A stretch of 64,000 nucleotides of DNA, from positions 1,860,001 to 1,924,000 of the forward strand of contig NZ_JARUND010000002.1 of assembly GCF_036898825.1 (NCBI RefSeq), given 5' to 3'. The translations under genes and the position numbers were made by a program. This DNA is from Streptomyces sp. B21-083. Its GTDB lineage: Bacteria; Actinomycetota; Actinomycetes; Streptomycetales; Streptomycetaceae. Of this stretch, positions 40,446-49,598 are shown piece by piece; the stretch's first letter is position 1, and each line of letters starts with the position of its first letter. The notes below the pieces were generated by a model, which worked only from the letters and a program-made list of their open reading frames with translations, was not told where the DNA came from and did no database searches.

Positions 40446-43400
40446 GTGTCACGCCAGGTACTGACGGTCTGCCCGGAGGGCACCGAGGGCTTTCGGACGA
40501 TCGGAGAGGCACTGGCGAGGGCGCGCAGCGGCGCCGTGATCAGTGTGCGTCCCGGGATCTACGAAGAGAACCTCGTCGTCGCCACCCGGGTCACCATCGT
40601 GGCCGAACAGGCGCGCGGCACGGTGGAGATACGTCCGCGGCGCGGCAGCGTGCTCACGCTGAAGGCGGACGCGGTGATGCTCACCGACCTGGTACTGCGC
40701 GGCCGTGACGAGGAACTGCCCGCCGTGGACGCCGCCCGGGGACAGGTCGCGATGGACGGCTGCGAGGTGTCCGGCGCCGCCTGGGCGGCCGTACTGGCCC
40801 GTGACACGGGCTCGTTGGCGATGCGTGACTGCCGGGTGAGCAGCCCGTCGGGGGCCGGAGTCGTGGTCACCTCGGCCGTGGACAGTTCGGTGGACTCCTG
40901 CACCATCGAGCACCTGGGGACCTCCGGAGTGGTCATCGGGGAGCGCGGCCGGGTCACGGTGCGCGGCTGCACCATCCGGGACGCCCGGGGCAACGGTGTC
41001 CTCGCCAACGGTGAGGCGCAGGGCTCCGTGGAGGAGTGCGACATCTCGTCCACCGACAAGCCGTCCATCGCCCTGGAGGAGCACTGCACGACCCAGGTGG
41101 TGCGCACGGTCGTGCACGACACGTCCATCGGCGTCCATCTGACCAGTTCCTCGCGGACGGTCCTGGAGGAGCTGCGGGTCACCGCGACCACCGGGCCGGC
41201 CATCGTCGTCTCGCACGGCAGCGACCCGCTGCTGCGCCGCTGCCGTACCGCCCGCACGACGGGCAACGGCATCCTGGTCACCGACCGGGCGCGCGGCACC
41301 TTCGAGGACTGCTGGCTGGACACCTCCCAGGCCCCCGCCCTGCGCGTGGCCGGGTCCGCCTCCCCCACGCTGACCTCGCTGACCGTGCGGGACTGCGCGG
41401 CGACCGGCGTACTCCTGGAGGAGGAGTCCACCGCCGAGCTCGACCGGCTGGACGTCATCGACGCCGCCGGAGCCGGCATCAGCGTGCGCGGCGGCGCCAA
41501 TCCGATGCTGCGCCGGGTCAGGGTCAGCGGCTCGGGCGGCCATGGCGTGGAGGCCGTCAAGGACGGGCGGGGCCGGCTGGAGGACAGCGAGATCGACCGG
41601 GCCGGCGGCGCGGGCGTCCATGTCGAGAGCGACGGGAACCTGTACCTCGGCGGTACCACCGTCCTCGCCCCCGCCACCGTGGGCCTGATGGTGGCCGCCG
41701 GCGGCAGCGCCACCGCCCGTGACTGCGAGTTCCGCGAGCCGGGCGGCGACGGAGTCGTCGTCGACGGGAAGGGCGAACTCACCGCGACCCGGGTCAAGGT
41801 GAACGCGGCCGGCGGGAACGGTGTCGTGGTCCGGGAGGGCGGCCGTGCCTCCCTCAACGCCTGTGAGATCGGCGGCAGTTCGAAGGACGGCCTGCGGGTC
41901 GAGAGCACCGACCCCGTCTCCGTCGTCAACTGTGTGGTGCGGGACAACAAGGGTGGCGGCCTGATCCAGTCCAAGCAGGGCGACCGGCTCGCCGTCGAAG
42001 GTCTCACCAGCAACGGCAACGGCCAGCGGGACGCCTGGGGTTACGGCGACAGTGAGGGCACCGACCCCGCCGGAACCGCCCAGACAGGGGGCGGCGCGGC
42101 GGGTGAGACCGGTCCGCTCGCCGAACTGGAGGCGCTGATCGGCCTGTCCAACGTCAAGCAGCAGGTCCGTACCCTGGTCAACCTCACCCAGCTGGCGCAG
42201 CGCCGCGCCCAACTCGGCATGTCCGCACCGCCGATGAGCCGTCATCTGGTCTTCGCGGGGCCGCCCGGCACCGGTAAGACGACGGTGGCCCGCCTCTACG
42301 GCACGATCCTCGCCCAGTTGGGCGCGCTGCGCTCCGGGCATCTGGTGGAGGTCTCGCGGGCCGATCTGGTCGCCCAGGTCATCGGCGGTACGGCGATCAA
42401 GGCCACGGAGGCGTTCAACCGGGCCCTGGGCGGGGTGCTGTTCATCGACGAGGCGTACACCCTGACGGCCGACAGCGGGAGTTCGGGGGCCGACTTCGGG
42501 CGGGAGGCGGTGGACACGCTGCTCAAGCTCATGGAGGACCACCGGGAGGACGTGGTCGTCGTCGCTGCCGGTTACTCCGGTGAGATGCGGTCGTTCCTCG
42601 GCTCCAACCCGGGTCTGGCCTCCCGTTTCTCCCGGACCGTGGAGTTCGAGAACTACTCGGTGCCCGAGCTGGTCGCGATCATGGAAAGCATGTGCGTCCG
42701 CCACCAGTACGAACTGGGCGACGGCACGGCCGCCGCGCTGGCCACGCACTTCGAACGCATGCCGAAGGACGCCACGTTCGGCAACGGCCGGGCCGCGCGT
42801 CAGGTCTTCGAGGAGATGGTCGACCGGCAGGCCGTACGGCTGGCCGGTCTGGTCGAGGTCGGCGAGCGTGACCTCTCGCTGCTGCTCCCGGAGGACGTCG
42901 GCGCGGAGGCCGCCGACGCCGCGAGCGGCGCCGGGGGCGGGGCCTCGCGGAGCGACGCGCTGTCCCGGCTCGGCGACATGGTGGGCCTGACCGCCGTCAA
43001 ACGCGACGTCACCGATCTGGTCAACCTCCTGTCCACCGCCCGCCAGCGTGAGGCCGCCGGCCTTCCCGCGCCCCGGATCAGCCACCACCTCGTCTTCAGC
43101 GGCCCGCCCGGCACCGGTAAGACGACCGTGGCCCGCCTCTACGGCGAGCTGCTGGTCTCTCTCGGGGTGCTGCCGCGCGGGCAGTTGGTGGAGGTGTCCC
43201 GGGCCGACCTCGTCGGACGATATGTCGGACACACCGCGCAACTCACCCGCGAGGTCTTCGAACGGGCCCTGGGAGGCGTCCTGTTCATCGACGAGGCGTA
43301 CACGCTGACGCCCGCGGGTTCGGGCTCCGGGTCCGACTTCGGGCAGGAGGCCGTCGACACGCTGCTCAAGCTCATGGAGGACCACCGTGAGCAGGTCGTG

Positions 43401-43757
43401 GTGATCGTCGCGGGCTACACGCGGGAGATGGAGGGCTTCATGGCCTCCAACCCCGGGCTGTCGTCGCGGTTTTCGCGGCGCGTGGAGTTCGCGGACTACT
43501 CGTCCGACGAACTGGTCACGATCGTACGGATGCACGCGGACAGCGCCGGCTACGAGTGCGGGCCGGGGACCGGGACCGTGCTGCGGGAGTACTTCGACGC
43601 GATGCCGAGGAACCGCTCGTTCGGCAACGCGCGGCTGGCGCGGCAGGTGTTGGAGGGCATGATGACGCGGCAGGCCGGGCGAGTCAGCGTGATGGCCGCG
43701 CCGGGACTGGACGACCTGAGGTTGCTGGTCCCCGGGGATGTGCCTCAACTGGGCTGA
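40446..43757 (+). CDS. Parallel beta-helix protein fused to two CbxX/EccA-type AAA+ domains
   Basis: 1,103-residue protein. Residues about 10-530 are a right-handed parallel beta-helix (pectate-lyase-like repeats, e.g. VSRGCTIRDARGNGV-type coils with recurring GNGV, CEV and CRV). Two AAA+ ATPase modules follow: Walker A GPPGTGKTTVAR near 604 and again near 885, each with Walker B GGVLFIDEAYTL and sensor region FLGSNPGLASRFSR or FMASNPGLSSRFSR. The AAA+ modules are of the CbxX/CfxQ type shared with EccA of ESX systems, which assists substrate handling. GTG start with GGAGGG just upstream. It opens the type VII locus; the beta-helix half is unlike mycobacterial EccA. Confidence 0.85.
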   Translation: MSRQVLTVCPEGTEGFRTIGEALARARSGAVISVRPGIYEENLVVATRVTIVAEQARGTVEIRPRRGSVLTLKADAVMLTDLVLRGRDEELPAVDAARGQVAMDGCEVSGAAWAAVLARDTGSLAMRDCRVSSPSGAGVVVTSAVDSSVDSCTIEHLGTSGVVIGERGRVTVRGCTIRDARGNGVLANGEAQGSVEECDISSTDKPSIALEEHCTTQVVRTVVHDTSIGVHLTSSSRTVLEELRVTATTGPAIVVSHGSDPLLRRCRTARTTGNGILVTDRARGTFEDCWLDTSQAPALRVAGSASPTLTSLTVRDCAATGVLLEEESTAELDRLDVIDAAGAGISVRGGANPMLRRVRVSGSGGHGVEAVKDGRGRLEDSEIDRAGGAGVHVESDGNLYLGGTTVLAPATVGLMVAAGGSATARDCEFREPGGDGVVVDGKGELTATRVKVNAAGGNGVVVREGGRASLNACEIGGSSKDGLRVESTDPVSVVNCVVRDNKGGGLIQSKQGDRLAVEGLTSNGNGQRDAWGYGDSEGTDPAGTAQTGGGAAGETGPLAELEALIGLSNVKQQVRTLVNLTQLAQRRAQLGMSAPPMSRHLVFAGPPGTGKTTVARLYGTILAQLGALRSGHLVEVSRADLVAQVIGGTAIKATEAFNRALGGVLFIDEAYTLTADSGSSGADFGREAVDTLLKLMEDHREDVVVVAAGYSGEMRSFLGSNPGLASRFSRTVEFENYSVPELVAIMESMCVRHQYELGDGTAAALATHFERMPKDATFGNGRAARQVFEEMVDRQAVRLAGLVEVGERDLSLLLPEDVGAEAADAASGAGGGASRSDALSRLGDMVGLTAVKRDVTDLVNLLSTARQREAAGLPAPRISHHLVFSGPPGTGKTTVARLYGELLVSLGVLPRGQLVEVSRADLVGRYVGHTAQLTREVFERALGGVLFIDEAYTLTPAGSGSGSDFGQEAVDTLLKLMEDHREQVVVIVAGYTREMEGFMASNPGLSSRFSRRVEFADYSSDELVTIVRMHADSAGYECGPGTGTVLREYFDAMPRNRSFGNARLARQVLEGMMTRQAGRVSVMAAPGLDDLRLLVPGDVPQLG

Positions 43758-43822
43758 TGTGGGCGGGGGTTGCGAGGAGGGCGTCTGAGGTGGGGCGGTT
43801 TCCGCGCCATAGGATGCGATTC

Positions 43823-45082
43823 ATGCGTCGCCCCCTCCCCCGTCTCCGTCGTGTCGGTCTTCTCCGTCGTGTCGGTCTTCTCCGTCGTCTCTGTCCGGCC
43901 CGGATGTTCGCCGTACTTCTGCCTCTGGTGCCTCTGGTCGTACTCGCCGCGCCGGTCGCCTCCGCCGCGGACGGTTCGCCGGTGCGGCTGCCCGTGATGC
44001 CGTCCCGGCTCGATGCCGACGACGCGTGCACCGGGGCCTCGGCCGAGCGGGCCGCCTCCGTGCCGTGGGAGCAGCAGAGTCTGCAACTGCCGCGCGCGTG
44101 GCAGTTCTCGGCCGGCGCCGGGGTGACCGTGGCGGTCGTGGACACCGGGGTGTCGACGACCGCGCCGGCGTTGAAGGGGCGGGTGACGGCGGTCGGGGAG
44201 GCGGGGCAGGACTGTGTAGGGCACGGCAGTTTCGTCGCCGGGCTGATCGCGGCCACGACCACGGACGGGGTCCGCTTCGCCGGGGTCGCCCAGCAGGCCC
44301 GCGTCGTCGCCGTGCGCGGCACCGACGCCCGGGGCACGGCCACGGCGGCGAGCGTCGCGGCGGGGATCAGGGCGGCGGTGGGCGCCGGGGCGAAGGTGAT
44401 CGAGGTGTCGCCGGCGCTGGAGCGGGGGTCGGCGGCGCTGACCTCGGCTGTCGAGGAGGCGGTGGCGCACGACGCCTTGGTGGTGGCCGCCGCGGTTCCG
44501 GATCCGCCGGCGAAGAGGAGCGCGGCTTCCGGGGACGCGCCGGTTCCGCGTGCGTACTGGCCCGCAGCGCAGGAGGGGGTGCTGTCCGTGGTCGACGTGG
44601 ACGCGAAGGGCGGTCGGCCGGACAACGCCCTGCTTCCGCGTGACGCCGATCTGGCGGCGCCCGGTGACGGCGTGGTCGGGCCCGGGCCCCGGGGCAGTGG
44701 GCACTACATCGGCTCCGGGGCGTCGTTCGCGGCCGGGTTCGTGGCCGGGGCGGCGGCGTTGGTGCGGTCGGCGCATCCCGGGCTGACGGCTGCGCAGACC
44801 GAGTCGAGGCTGGTCTCGACGGCGTATCCCGATGCGGTGCCGCGGCTGGATCCGTACGCGGCGGTTACGTCCGTGGGGGCGGTCGAGCGGGGGGTGGGGG
44901 CGGCTTCGGTGCGGGGGGCTCCGCCGGTGCGGCTGCCGGATGATGTGGGGGCTGCGCCGACGCGTCGTGCGGTGTTGTTCGCGGCGGGGGGTGGGGCGGT
45001 GTTGCTGTTGGTGGTGTGGGGGGCTGTGGTGGTGCCTCGGGGGCGGGCTCGGGGGTGGCGGGCGGGGGGCGGTGCCGGCTGA
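43823..45082 (+). CDS. mycP: Mycosin-type subtilisin protease of the type VII system
   Basis: Membrane-anchored S8 serine protease, 419 residues. Signal peptide with an unusual Arg/Leu-rich N region, catalytic Asp 107 (VAVVDTGV), His 134 (CVGHGSFVAG), Ser 301 (GSGASFAAGFVAGAAAL) and a C-terminal membrane span (AVLFAAGGGAVLLLVVWGAV) with short basic tail. This is the mycosin layout. The ATG at 43823 has TAGGA eight bases upstream; an ATG at 43814 is possible. An 18-base direct duplication lies in the signal-peptide coding part. Upstream of convergent eccC. Confidence 0.85.
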   Translation: MRRPLPRLRRVGLLRRVGLLRRLCPARMFAVLLPLVPLVVLAAPVASAADGSPVRLPVMPSRLDADDACTGASAERAASVPWEQQSLQLPRAWQFSAGAGVTVAVVDTGVSTTAPALKGRVTAVGEAGQDCVGHGSFVAGLIAATTTDGVRFAGVAQQARVVAVRGTDARGTATAASVAAGIRAAVGAGAKVIEVSPALERGSAALTSAVEEAVAHDALVVAAAVPDPPAKRSAASGDAPVPRAYWPAAQEGVLSVVDVDAKGGRPDNALLPRDADLAAPGDGVVGPGPRGSGHYIGSGASFAAGFVAGAAALVRSAHPGLTAAQTESRLVSTAYPDAVPRLDPYAAVTSVGAVERGVGAASVRGAPPVRLPDDVGAAPTRRAVLFAAGGGAVLLLVVWGAVVVPRGRARGWRAGGGAG

Positions 45083-45129
45083 GGTGGGGTTCCTTCGCCC
45101 CCGCCGCCCCTACCCGTCCCATCCCGTTC

Positions 45130-45148
45130 CTGGGGGCTGCGCCCCCAG
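45130..45148. terminator. Hairpin between mycP and eccC
   Basis: CTGGGGGC (45130-45137) pairs with GCCCCCAG (45141-45148) around TGC, followed by a C run; a short bidirectional terminator typical of Streptomyces intergenic DNA. Confidence 0.65.
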
Positions 45149-45195
45149 ACCCCCCACCGGCCCTGAACGGGCCTTGTCCTCAAGCGCCGGACGGG

Positions 45196-45372
45196 CTGGA
45201 GATGCGGGCCTGCATTGGAAGGGTGCGGCACGGGCTGGAAATGCGGGCCTGCGTTGGAAGGGTGCGGCACGGGATGGAGATGCGGGCCCGCACTGGAAGG
45301 GTGCGGCACGGGATGGAGATGCGGGCCCGCATTGGAAGGGTGCGGCACGGGATGGAGATGCGGGCCCGCGTC
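45196..45372. repeat. 39-bp tandem repeat, about 4.5 copies
   Basis: Units begin at 45196, 45235, 45274, 45313 and 45352 (last partial) and are nearly identical (start CTGGAAATGCGGGCC, end GGGTGCGGCACGGG). Copies alternate CTGGAAATG/ATGGAGATG and CCTGC/CCCGC. They sit directly behind the eccC stop codon (45374) in the mycP-eccC convergent gap. The left edge merges with CAAGCGCCGGACGGGCTGGA, a dispersed Streptomyces intergenic motif. No protein is proposed for the frames that run through it. Confidence 0.85.
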
Positions 45373-45373
45373 C

Positions 45374-48300
45374 TCAGGTGCCGGATGGGCTGTCGTTGTC
45401 CACCTCCGCCGTCTGGATCAGGGTCGGCTTGCGGCGCACTACGTACTGGGCTCGGCCCGGGGGCAGGTTGCGGGGCTTGATGTTGCCGAAGACGTAGCCC
45501 TCGCTCGGGGGGCAGGACAGCAGGACGCCGGGGGTGTTGACCTCGTCCAGGCGGCGCAGGAGCTGGTCGTTCAGGCCGCGGCCCGCGCCCGTCGCCGAGC
45601 GGACCGCGATGACGTGGAGGCCCAGTTCGTGGCCGAGGGCCAGGTGGTCGAAGAGCGGGGCGAAGGGGTGGTCGAAGTTGTTGCTGCCCACGACCATGTC
45701 GTAGTCGTCCACCAGGACGAAGAGGCGGGGGCCGTTCCACCAGTCCGCCAGACGCATCCTCGCCGGGGTGATGTCCGGGCCGGGGAGGCGGGTCTTGAGG
45801 GCGCGGGCGGAGCCGCCCACCAGTTCCTTGAGGGCGTCCACGGAGACCGCGTGGCCCAGCTGGTACTCGGCGGGGACGGCGTCGACCAGGTCCCGGCGGT
45901 AGTCGACGACCAGGACGCGGGCCTCGGCGGCGGTGTAGCGGGCCGTGATGGCGTTGGCGGCCAGGCGCAGCAGGTTGGTCTTGCCGCTCTCGGAGTCGCC
46001 GATGGCGACGAGGTGCGGGGTCCGGCTGAAGTCGTGCCAGACCGTGGAGAGCGTCTCCTCGTCCAGGCCGAGGGGCAGGCGGAGGCCGTCGCCCAGTTCG
46101 GCCGGAGGCAGCTCGGAGGCCGGCAGGCGGTGCGGGAGCATCCGTACGGGCGGCGCGGCCGGGCCGCTCCACTCGGCGGCGATCCTCTCCACCAGGGCGG
46201 TGACGCCGTCCGCGAGGTCCTCGGCGCCGTTCTGGCCGTCGATGCGGGGGAGCGCGGTCAGGAAGTGGAGTTTGTCGCCGACGGTCAGGCCTCGGCCCGG
46301 AGTGCGGGGCACGGTGGCGGCCTTACGGACGTCCACCACGGAGTCCATGGTGTCGCCGAGCCTCAGTTCGACGCGGGTGGCGCTCTGGTCGCGGATCTGC
46401 GCGGACAGCTCCACCCAGCGGGTGGTGGTGACGATGAGGTGGATGCCGTAGTTCAGGCCACCGGTGGCGAGTTGGTTGAACGTGGGCAGCAGGCTGTCGA
46501 AGTTCTGCTTGACCTGCGCCCAGCCGTCGACGACGAGGAAGACGTCGCCGTGCGTCTCGTCGGCGAACTCCCCCGCCGCCCGGCGCCGCCGGTAGGTGGC
46601 CATGGAGTCGATGCCGTGGTCGAGGAAGAACTGCTCGCGCTGGTTGAGCACTCCTGTGACCTCGGCCACCGTACGGCTGACGCGTTCGCTGTCGAGCCGG
46701 GCCGCGACCCCGCCGACGTGCGGCAGGCCGGCCAGGGAGGAGAGGGTGCCGCCGCCGAAGTCGAGGCAGTAGAACTGGACTTCGGCCGGAGTGTGGGTGA
46801 GCGCGAGCGACGTGATCAGGGTACGCAGCACTGTGGACTTGCCGCTCTGTGAGCCGCCCGCGATGGCGACATGGCCGCCGCCCGCCGAGAGGTCCACCAC
46901 GAGCGGGTCGCGGCGCTGGTCGAAGGGCTTGTCGACGAGGCCGACCGGTACGCGCAGGCGGCCTGTGCCGGGCCAGCCGGCGGCGGACAGGCCCCGGTCG
47001 GGGGTGGGGGCCAGGCCCGGGAGCAGCGCGTCCAGGGTGGGGGGCGCGCCGAGCGGCGGCAGCCAGACCTGGTGGGCGGTGGGGCCGTGGCCGCGCAGCC
47101 GGTCCAGGGCCACGGACAGCAGGCTGTCGGTGGACTCGGTCTCCTCCTCGCGTTCGGGTTCGGGTACGGCGGCGGGGGTGCGTGGCACGACCCAGCCCGC
47201 CGACCAGGGCACCACCTGGCTGGCTACCCGCGCCTGTACGACAGCGCCGCGCCGGTGCCGGTAGGGGCCGGAGACGTAGGCCGCCCGGAAGCGGGTCAGT
47301 GCGTCCACGCCGCTCTTGAGGAAGCCGGCGCCGGGCTGCGAGGGCAGCTGGTAGGCGTCGGGGACGCCGAGGACGCCCCGGCTCTCCATCGCGGAGAAGG
47401 TCCGCAGGCCCACCCGGTAGGAGAGGTGGCTCTCCAACTGGTGCATACGGCCCTCGTCCAGGCGCTGGGAGGCGAGCAGCAGATGGACGCCGAGAGATCG
47501 GCCGAGGCGACCGATCATCACGAACAGGTCCATGAACTCGCGGTGTGCGGCGAGGAGTTCGCTGAACTCGTCGACGACGACGAACAGGCTGGGGAGGGGG
47601 GCCAGCGGGGTGCCGGCGGCGCGGGCCTTCTCGTACTCCAGGGCTGAGCTGTAGTTGCCGGCCGCCCGTAACAGCTCCTGGCGGCGGATGAGTTCGCCGT
47701 GCAGGGCGTCCTGCATCCGGTCCACCAGGGCGACTTCGTCGGCGAGGTTGGTGATGACGGCTGATGTGTGCGGGAGTTCGTCCAGGCCGAGGAAGGTGGC
47801 GCCGCCCTTGAAGTCGACCAGGATGAAGTTCAGGGTCTCGGACGAGTTGGTGAGCGCCAGGCCGAGCACGAGGGTGCGCAGGAGTTCGCTCTTGCCGGAG
47901 CCGGTGGCGCCGATCAGCATGCCGTGCGGGCCCATGCCGCCCTGCGCGGACTCCTTGATGTCGAGTTCGACGGGGCCGCCGTCGGCGCCGATCGCGACCG
48001 GCACACGCAGTCGGGCGGCGCCGGTGTGTTTGCGCCACAGGGTCGCCGGGTCGTGCCGGTACAGGTCGGGGATGCCGAGCAGGGTGGTCAACTGGACGTC
48101 GGCGGCGAGCGGTTCGGCGGAGTCCGCGGTGAGGCCCATCCGGTAGGGGGCGATCAGCCGGGCCAGTGACTCGGCGGTGGCCGGCCCGACCCGGTCGGGG
48201 CGGCCGAGCAGGGTCGTCTGTTCCTTGCGGGTGCGGTCGGTGCGGACGAGCCGGACGGCTGCCGGGGTCACGTCCAGGCGCAGGGTGGAGCGGCCGGGGC

Positions 48301-49354
48301 GCCAGGTGAGGGAACCGGACAGATCGAGGACGATGCTGTTGCGGAAGCCGGGGCCGTCGAGGCGGTGACCGGCGGGCACGGTGACGCCGTCGACGACGAT
48401 CACCGTGAACGGCTCGTCGCGGCCGGGCACCGCTTCGGGATCGAAGACCGGGCGCTCGGTGAACTCGGCGCCTAGCAGGTCCTCCAGGTCGTTGAAGGCG
48501 GTGGCGACCATACGGGCGGGGCCCGCGCCGTCCTGCTCCTGCGGGTGCAGGTTGTGCGGCAGCCACTTCACCCACTCCCACTCCGCGCGCCGCTCGTCGG
48601 ACACGCACAGCGCCACCCACAGCTCCTCCGGCGGGTGGAACAGGGCGAGTTGACACAGCGCGGCCCGCACCATGGCGCGTACGGCGGCGTCGTCACCGCG
48701 AGTCAGGACCCGCGACCAGGAGCGCAGGTAGAGGGCGATGGGCTGCTCGGGCACCGTGCTGTAGGCGCGGACGAAGCGGCGCAGGGCGTGCGCGCTGAGC
48801 GGTTCCAGATCCTCTACGGGTTTGGTGGACAGGGGGTTGAGCCGCATGGCGAACTGCTGGTCGCCGACGGCTATCCGCACCTCGCCGAAGTCCTCGTCCT
48901 TGACCCGCCGTTCCCAGAGACGGGTGGTCCGCACCATGGTGCGCAGCACCTTGGGGTCGGGGTGCCGCCAGGCCAGCGCCAACTGCTGTTCCACGACGGC
49001 CCGGTGGACCTTGCGGCGGGTCTGGGTGAGGTAGCGCAGATAGTCGCGGCGCTCACCGCGCAGCCGTTCCTTGCGTTCGCCCGCCTTGCGCATCACCTGG
49101 CCGACCATCATGGCCGCCGACGCCAGCACCATCATGCCGAGGGCGATGTACATGAACGCGCCGTTGCCACCGCCGGGCCTGATGAACATCAGCATCATCG
49201 ACACCGACATCATGGCCATCGGCAGATACGTCCAGATCGCCGAGCTGTCCGCGACGACCTCGGGGAGCGTCGGTGGTTCCTGGAGAGTCAGCTCGCCCTC
49301 GGGCATGTCCGGACCCCGGCGACGGGCCGGCCTGCGGAACAGAACCACGCTCAA
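45374..49354 (-). CDS. eccC: Type VII secretion ATPase EccC (fused EccCa-EccCb)
   Basis: Motor of the secretion system, 1,326 residues. Two membrane helices at residues about 40-85 (WTYLPMAMMSVSMMLMF; MYIALGMMVLASAAMMVG) are followed by three FtsK/SpoIIIE domains with Walker A GATGSGKSE near 482, GGSQSGKST near 833 and GDSESGKTN near 1117. The gene is transcribed opposite to eccD/eccB. The TTG at 49354 (MSVVLFRRPARR) has GAAGGAG eight bases upstream; a longer frame to 49441 would translate a tandem repeat and has no ribosome site. The single-chain form differs from split EccCa/EccCb of some mycobacterial systems. Confidence 0.9.
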   Translation of the reverse strand: MSVVLFRRPARRRGPDMPEGELTLQEPPTLPEVVADSSAIWTYLPMAMMSVSMMLMFIRPGGGNGAFMYIALGMMVLASAAMMVGQVMRKAGERKERLRGERRDYLRYLTQTRRKVHRAVVEQQLALAWRHPDPKVLRTMVRTTRLWERRVKDEDFGEVRIAVGDQQFAMRLNPLSTKPVEDLEPLSAHALRRFVRAYSTVPEQPIALYLRSWSRVLTRGDDAAVRAMVRAALCQLALFHPPEELWVALCVSDERRAEWEWVKWLPHNLHPQEQDGAGPARMVATAFNDLEDLLGAEFTERPVFDPEAVPGRDEPFTVIVVDGVTVPAGHRLDGPGFRNSIVLDLSGSLTWRPGRSTLRLDVTPAAVRLVRTDRTRKEQTTLLGRPDRVGPATAESLARLIAPYRMGLTADSAEPLAADVQLTTLLGIPDLYRHDPATLWRKHTGAARLRVPVAIGADGGPVELDIKESAQGGMGPHGMLIGATGSGKSELLRTLVLGLALTNSSETLNFILVDFKGGATFLGLDELPHTSAVITNLADEVALVDRMQDALHGELIRRQELLRAAGNYSSALEYEKARAAGTPLAPLPSLFVVVDEFSELLAAHREFMDLFVMIGRLGRSLGVHLLLASQRLDEGRMHQLESHLSYRVGLRTFSAMESRGVLGVPDAYQLPSQPGAGFLKSGVDALTRFRAAYVSGPYRHRRGAVVQARVASQVVPWSAGWVVPRTPAAVPEPEREEETESTDSLLSVALDRLRGHGPTAHQVWLPPLGAPPTLDALLPGLAPTPDRGLSAAGWPGTGRLRVPVGLVDKPFDQRRDPLVVDLSAGGGHVAIAGGSQSGKSTVLRTLITSLALTHTPAEVQFYCLDFGGGTLSSLAGLPHVGGVAARLDSERVSRTVAEVTGVLNQREQFFLDHGIDSMATYRRRRAAGEFADETHGDVFLVVDGWAQVKQNFDSLLPTFNQLATGGLNYGIHLIVTTTRWVELSAQIRDQSATRVELRLGDTMDSVVDVRKAATVPRTPGRGLTVGDKLHFLTALPRIDGQNGAEDLADGVTALVERIAAEWSGPAAPPVRMLPHRLPASELPPAELGDGLRLPLGLDEETLSTVWHDFSRTPHLVAIGDSESGKTNLLRLAANAITARYTAAEARVLVVDYRRDLVDAVPAEYQLGHAVSVDALKELVGGSARALKTRLPGPDITPARMRLADWWNGPRLFVLVDDYDMVVGSNNFDHPFAPLFDHLALGHELGLHVIAVRSATGAGRGLNDQLLRRLDEVNTPGVLLSCPPSEGYVFGNIKPRNLPPGRAQYVVRRKPTLIQTAEVDNDSPSGT

Positions 49355-49372
49355 CGGACATGCTCCTTCGAA

Positions 49373-49415
49373 GGGTTGAACCAGGGGTTGAACAAGGAGT
49401 TGGACAACGGTTGAA
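49373..49415. repeat. Four tandem ~12-bp GTTGAA repeats upstream of eccC
   Basis: GTTGAA-type units recur at 49375, 49387, 49399 (GTTGGA) and 49410 with 11-12 base spacing between the eccC start and its upstream region. About one helical turn spacing could make a multi-site operator, or the units lie in the 5' untranslated part. A frame through them would read VQPLVQP. Confidence 0.55.
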
Positions 49416-49598
49416 ATGCCGCCCGGTCGTGAACCGGCCAACTAGTGCGTGCCGGTGGGAATTTGTGACACGCCACTGAAACGGGACCCATAATTCCGTT
49501 CGATCGTCGGTCAGTAGTCTGCATGTCATGAACTCGTACGTCCAAGCGGACGCGAACGAGTCCGCCATCCGAACTTCTCTGGAGACGTGAGCCCCACG

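Noticed and set aside
40449..43748. 1,099-residue minus-strand frame opposite the beta-helix/AAA+ gene
   Set aside because: It is a shadow of a strongly supported plus-strand protein and shows no recognisable domain.
45196..45372. CRISPR or small protein in the 39-bp repeat
   Set aside because: No spacers, and the frames through it have no start signal or domain.
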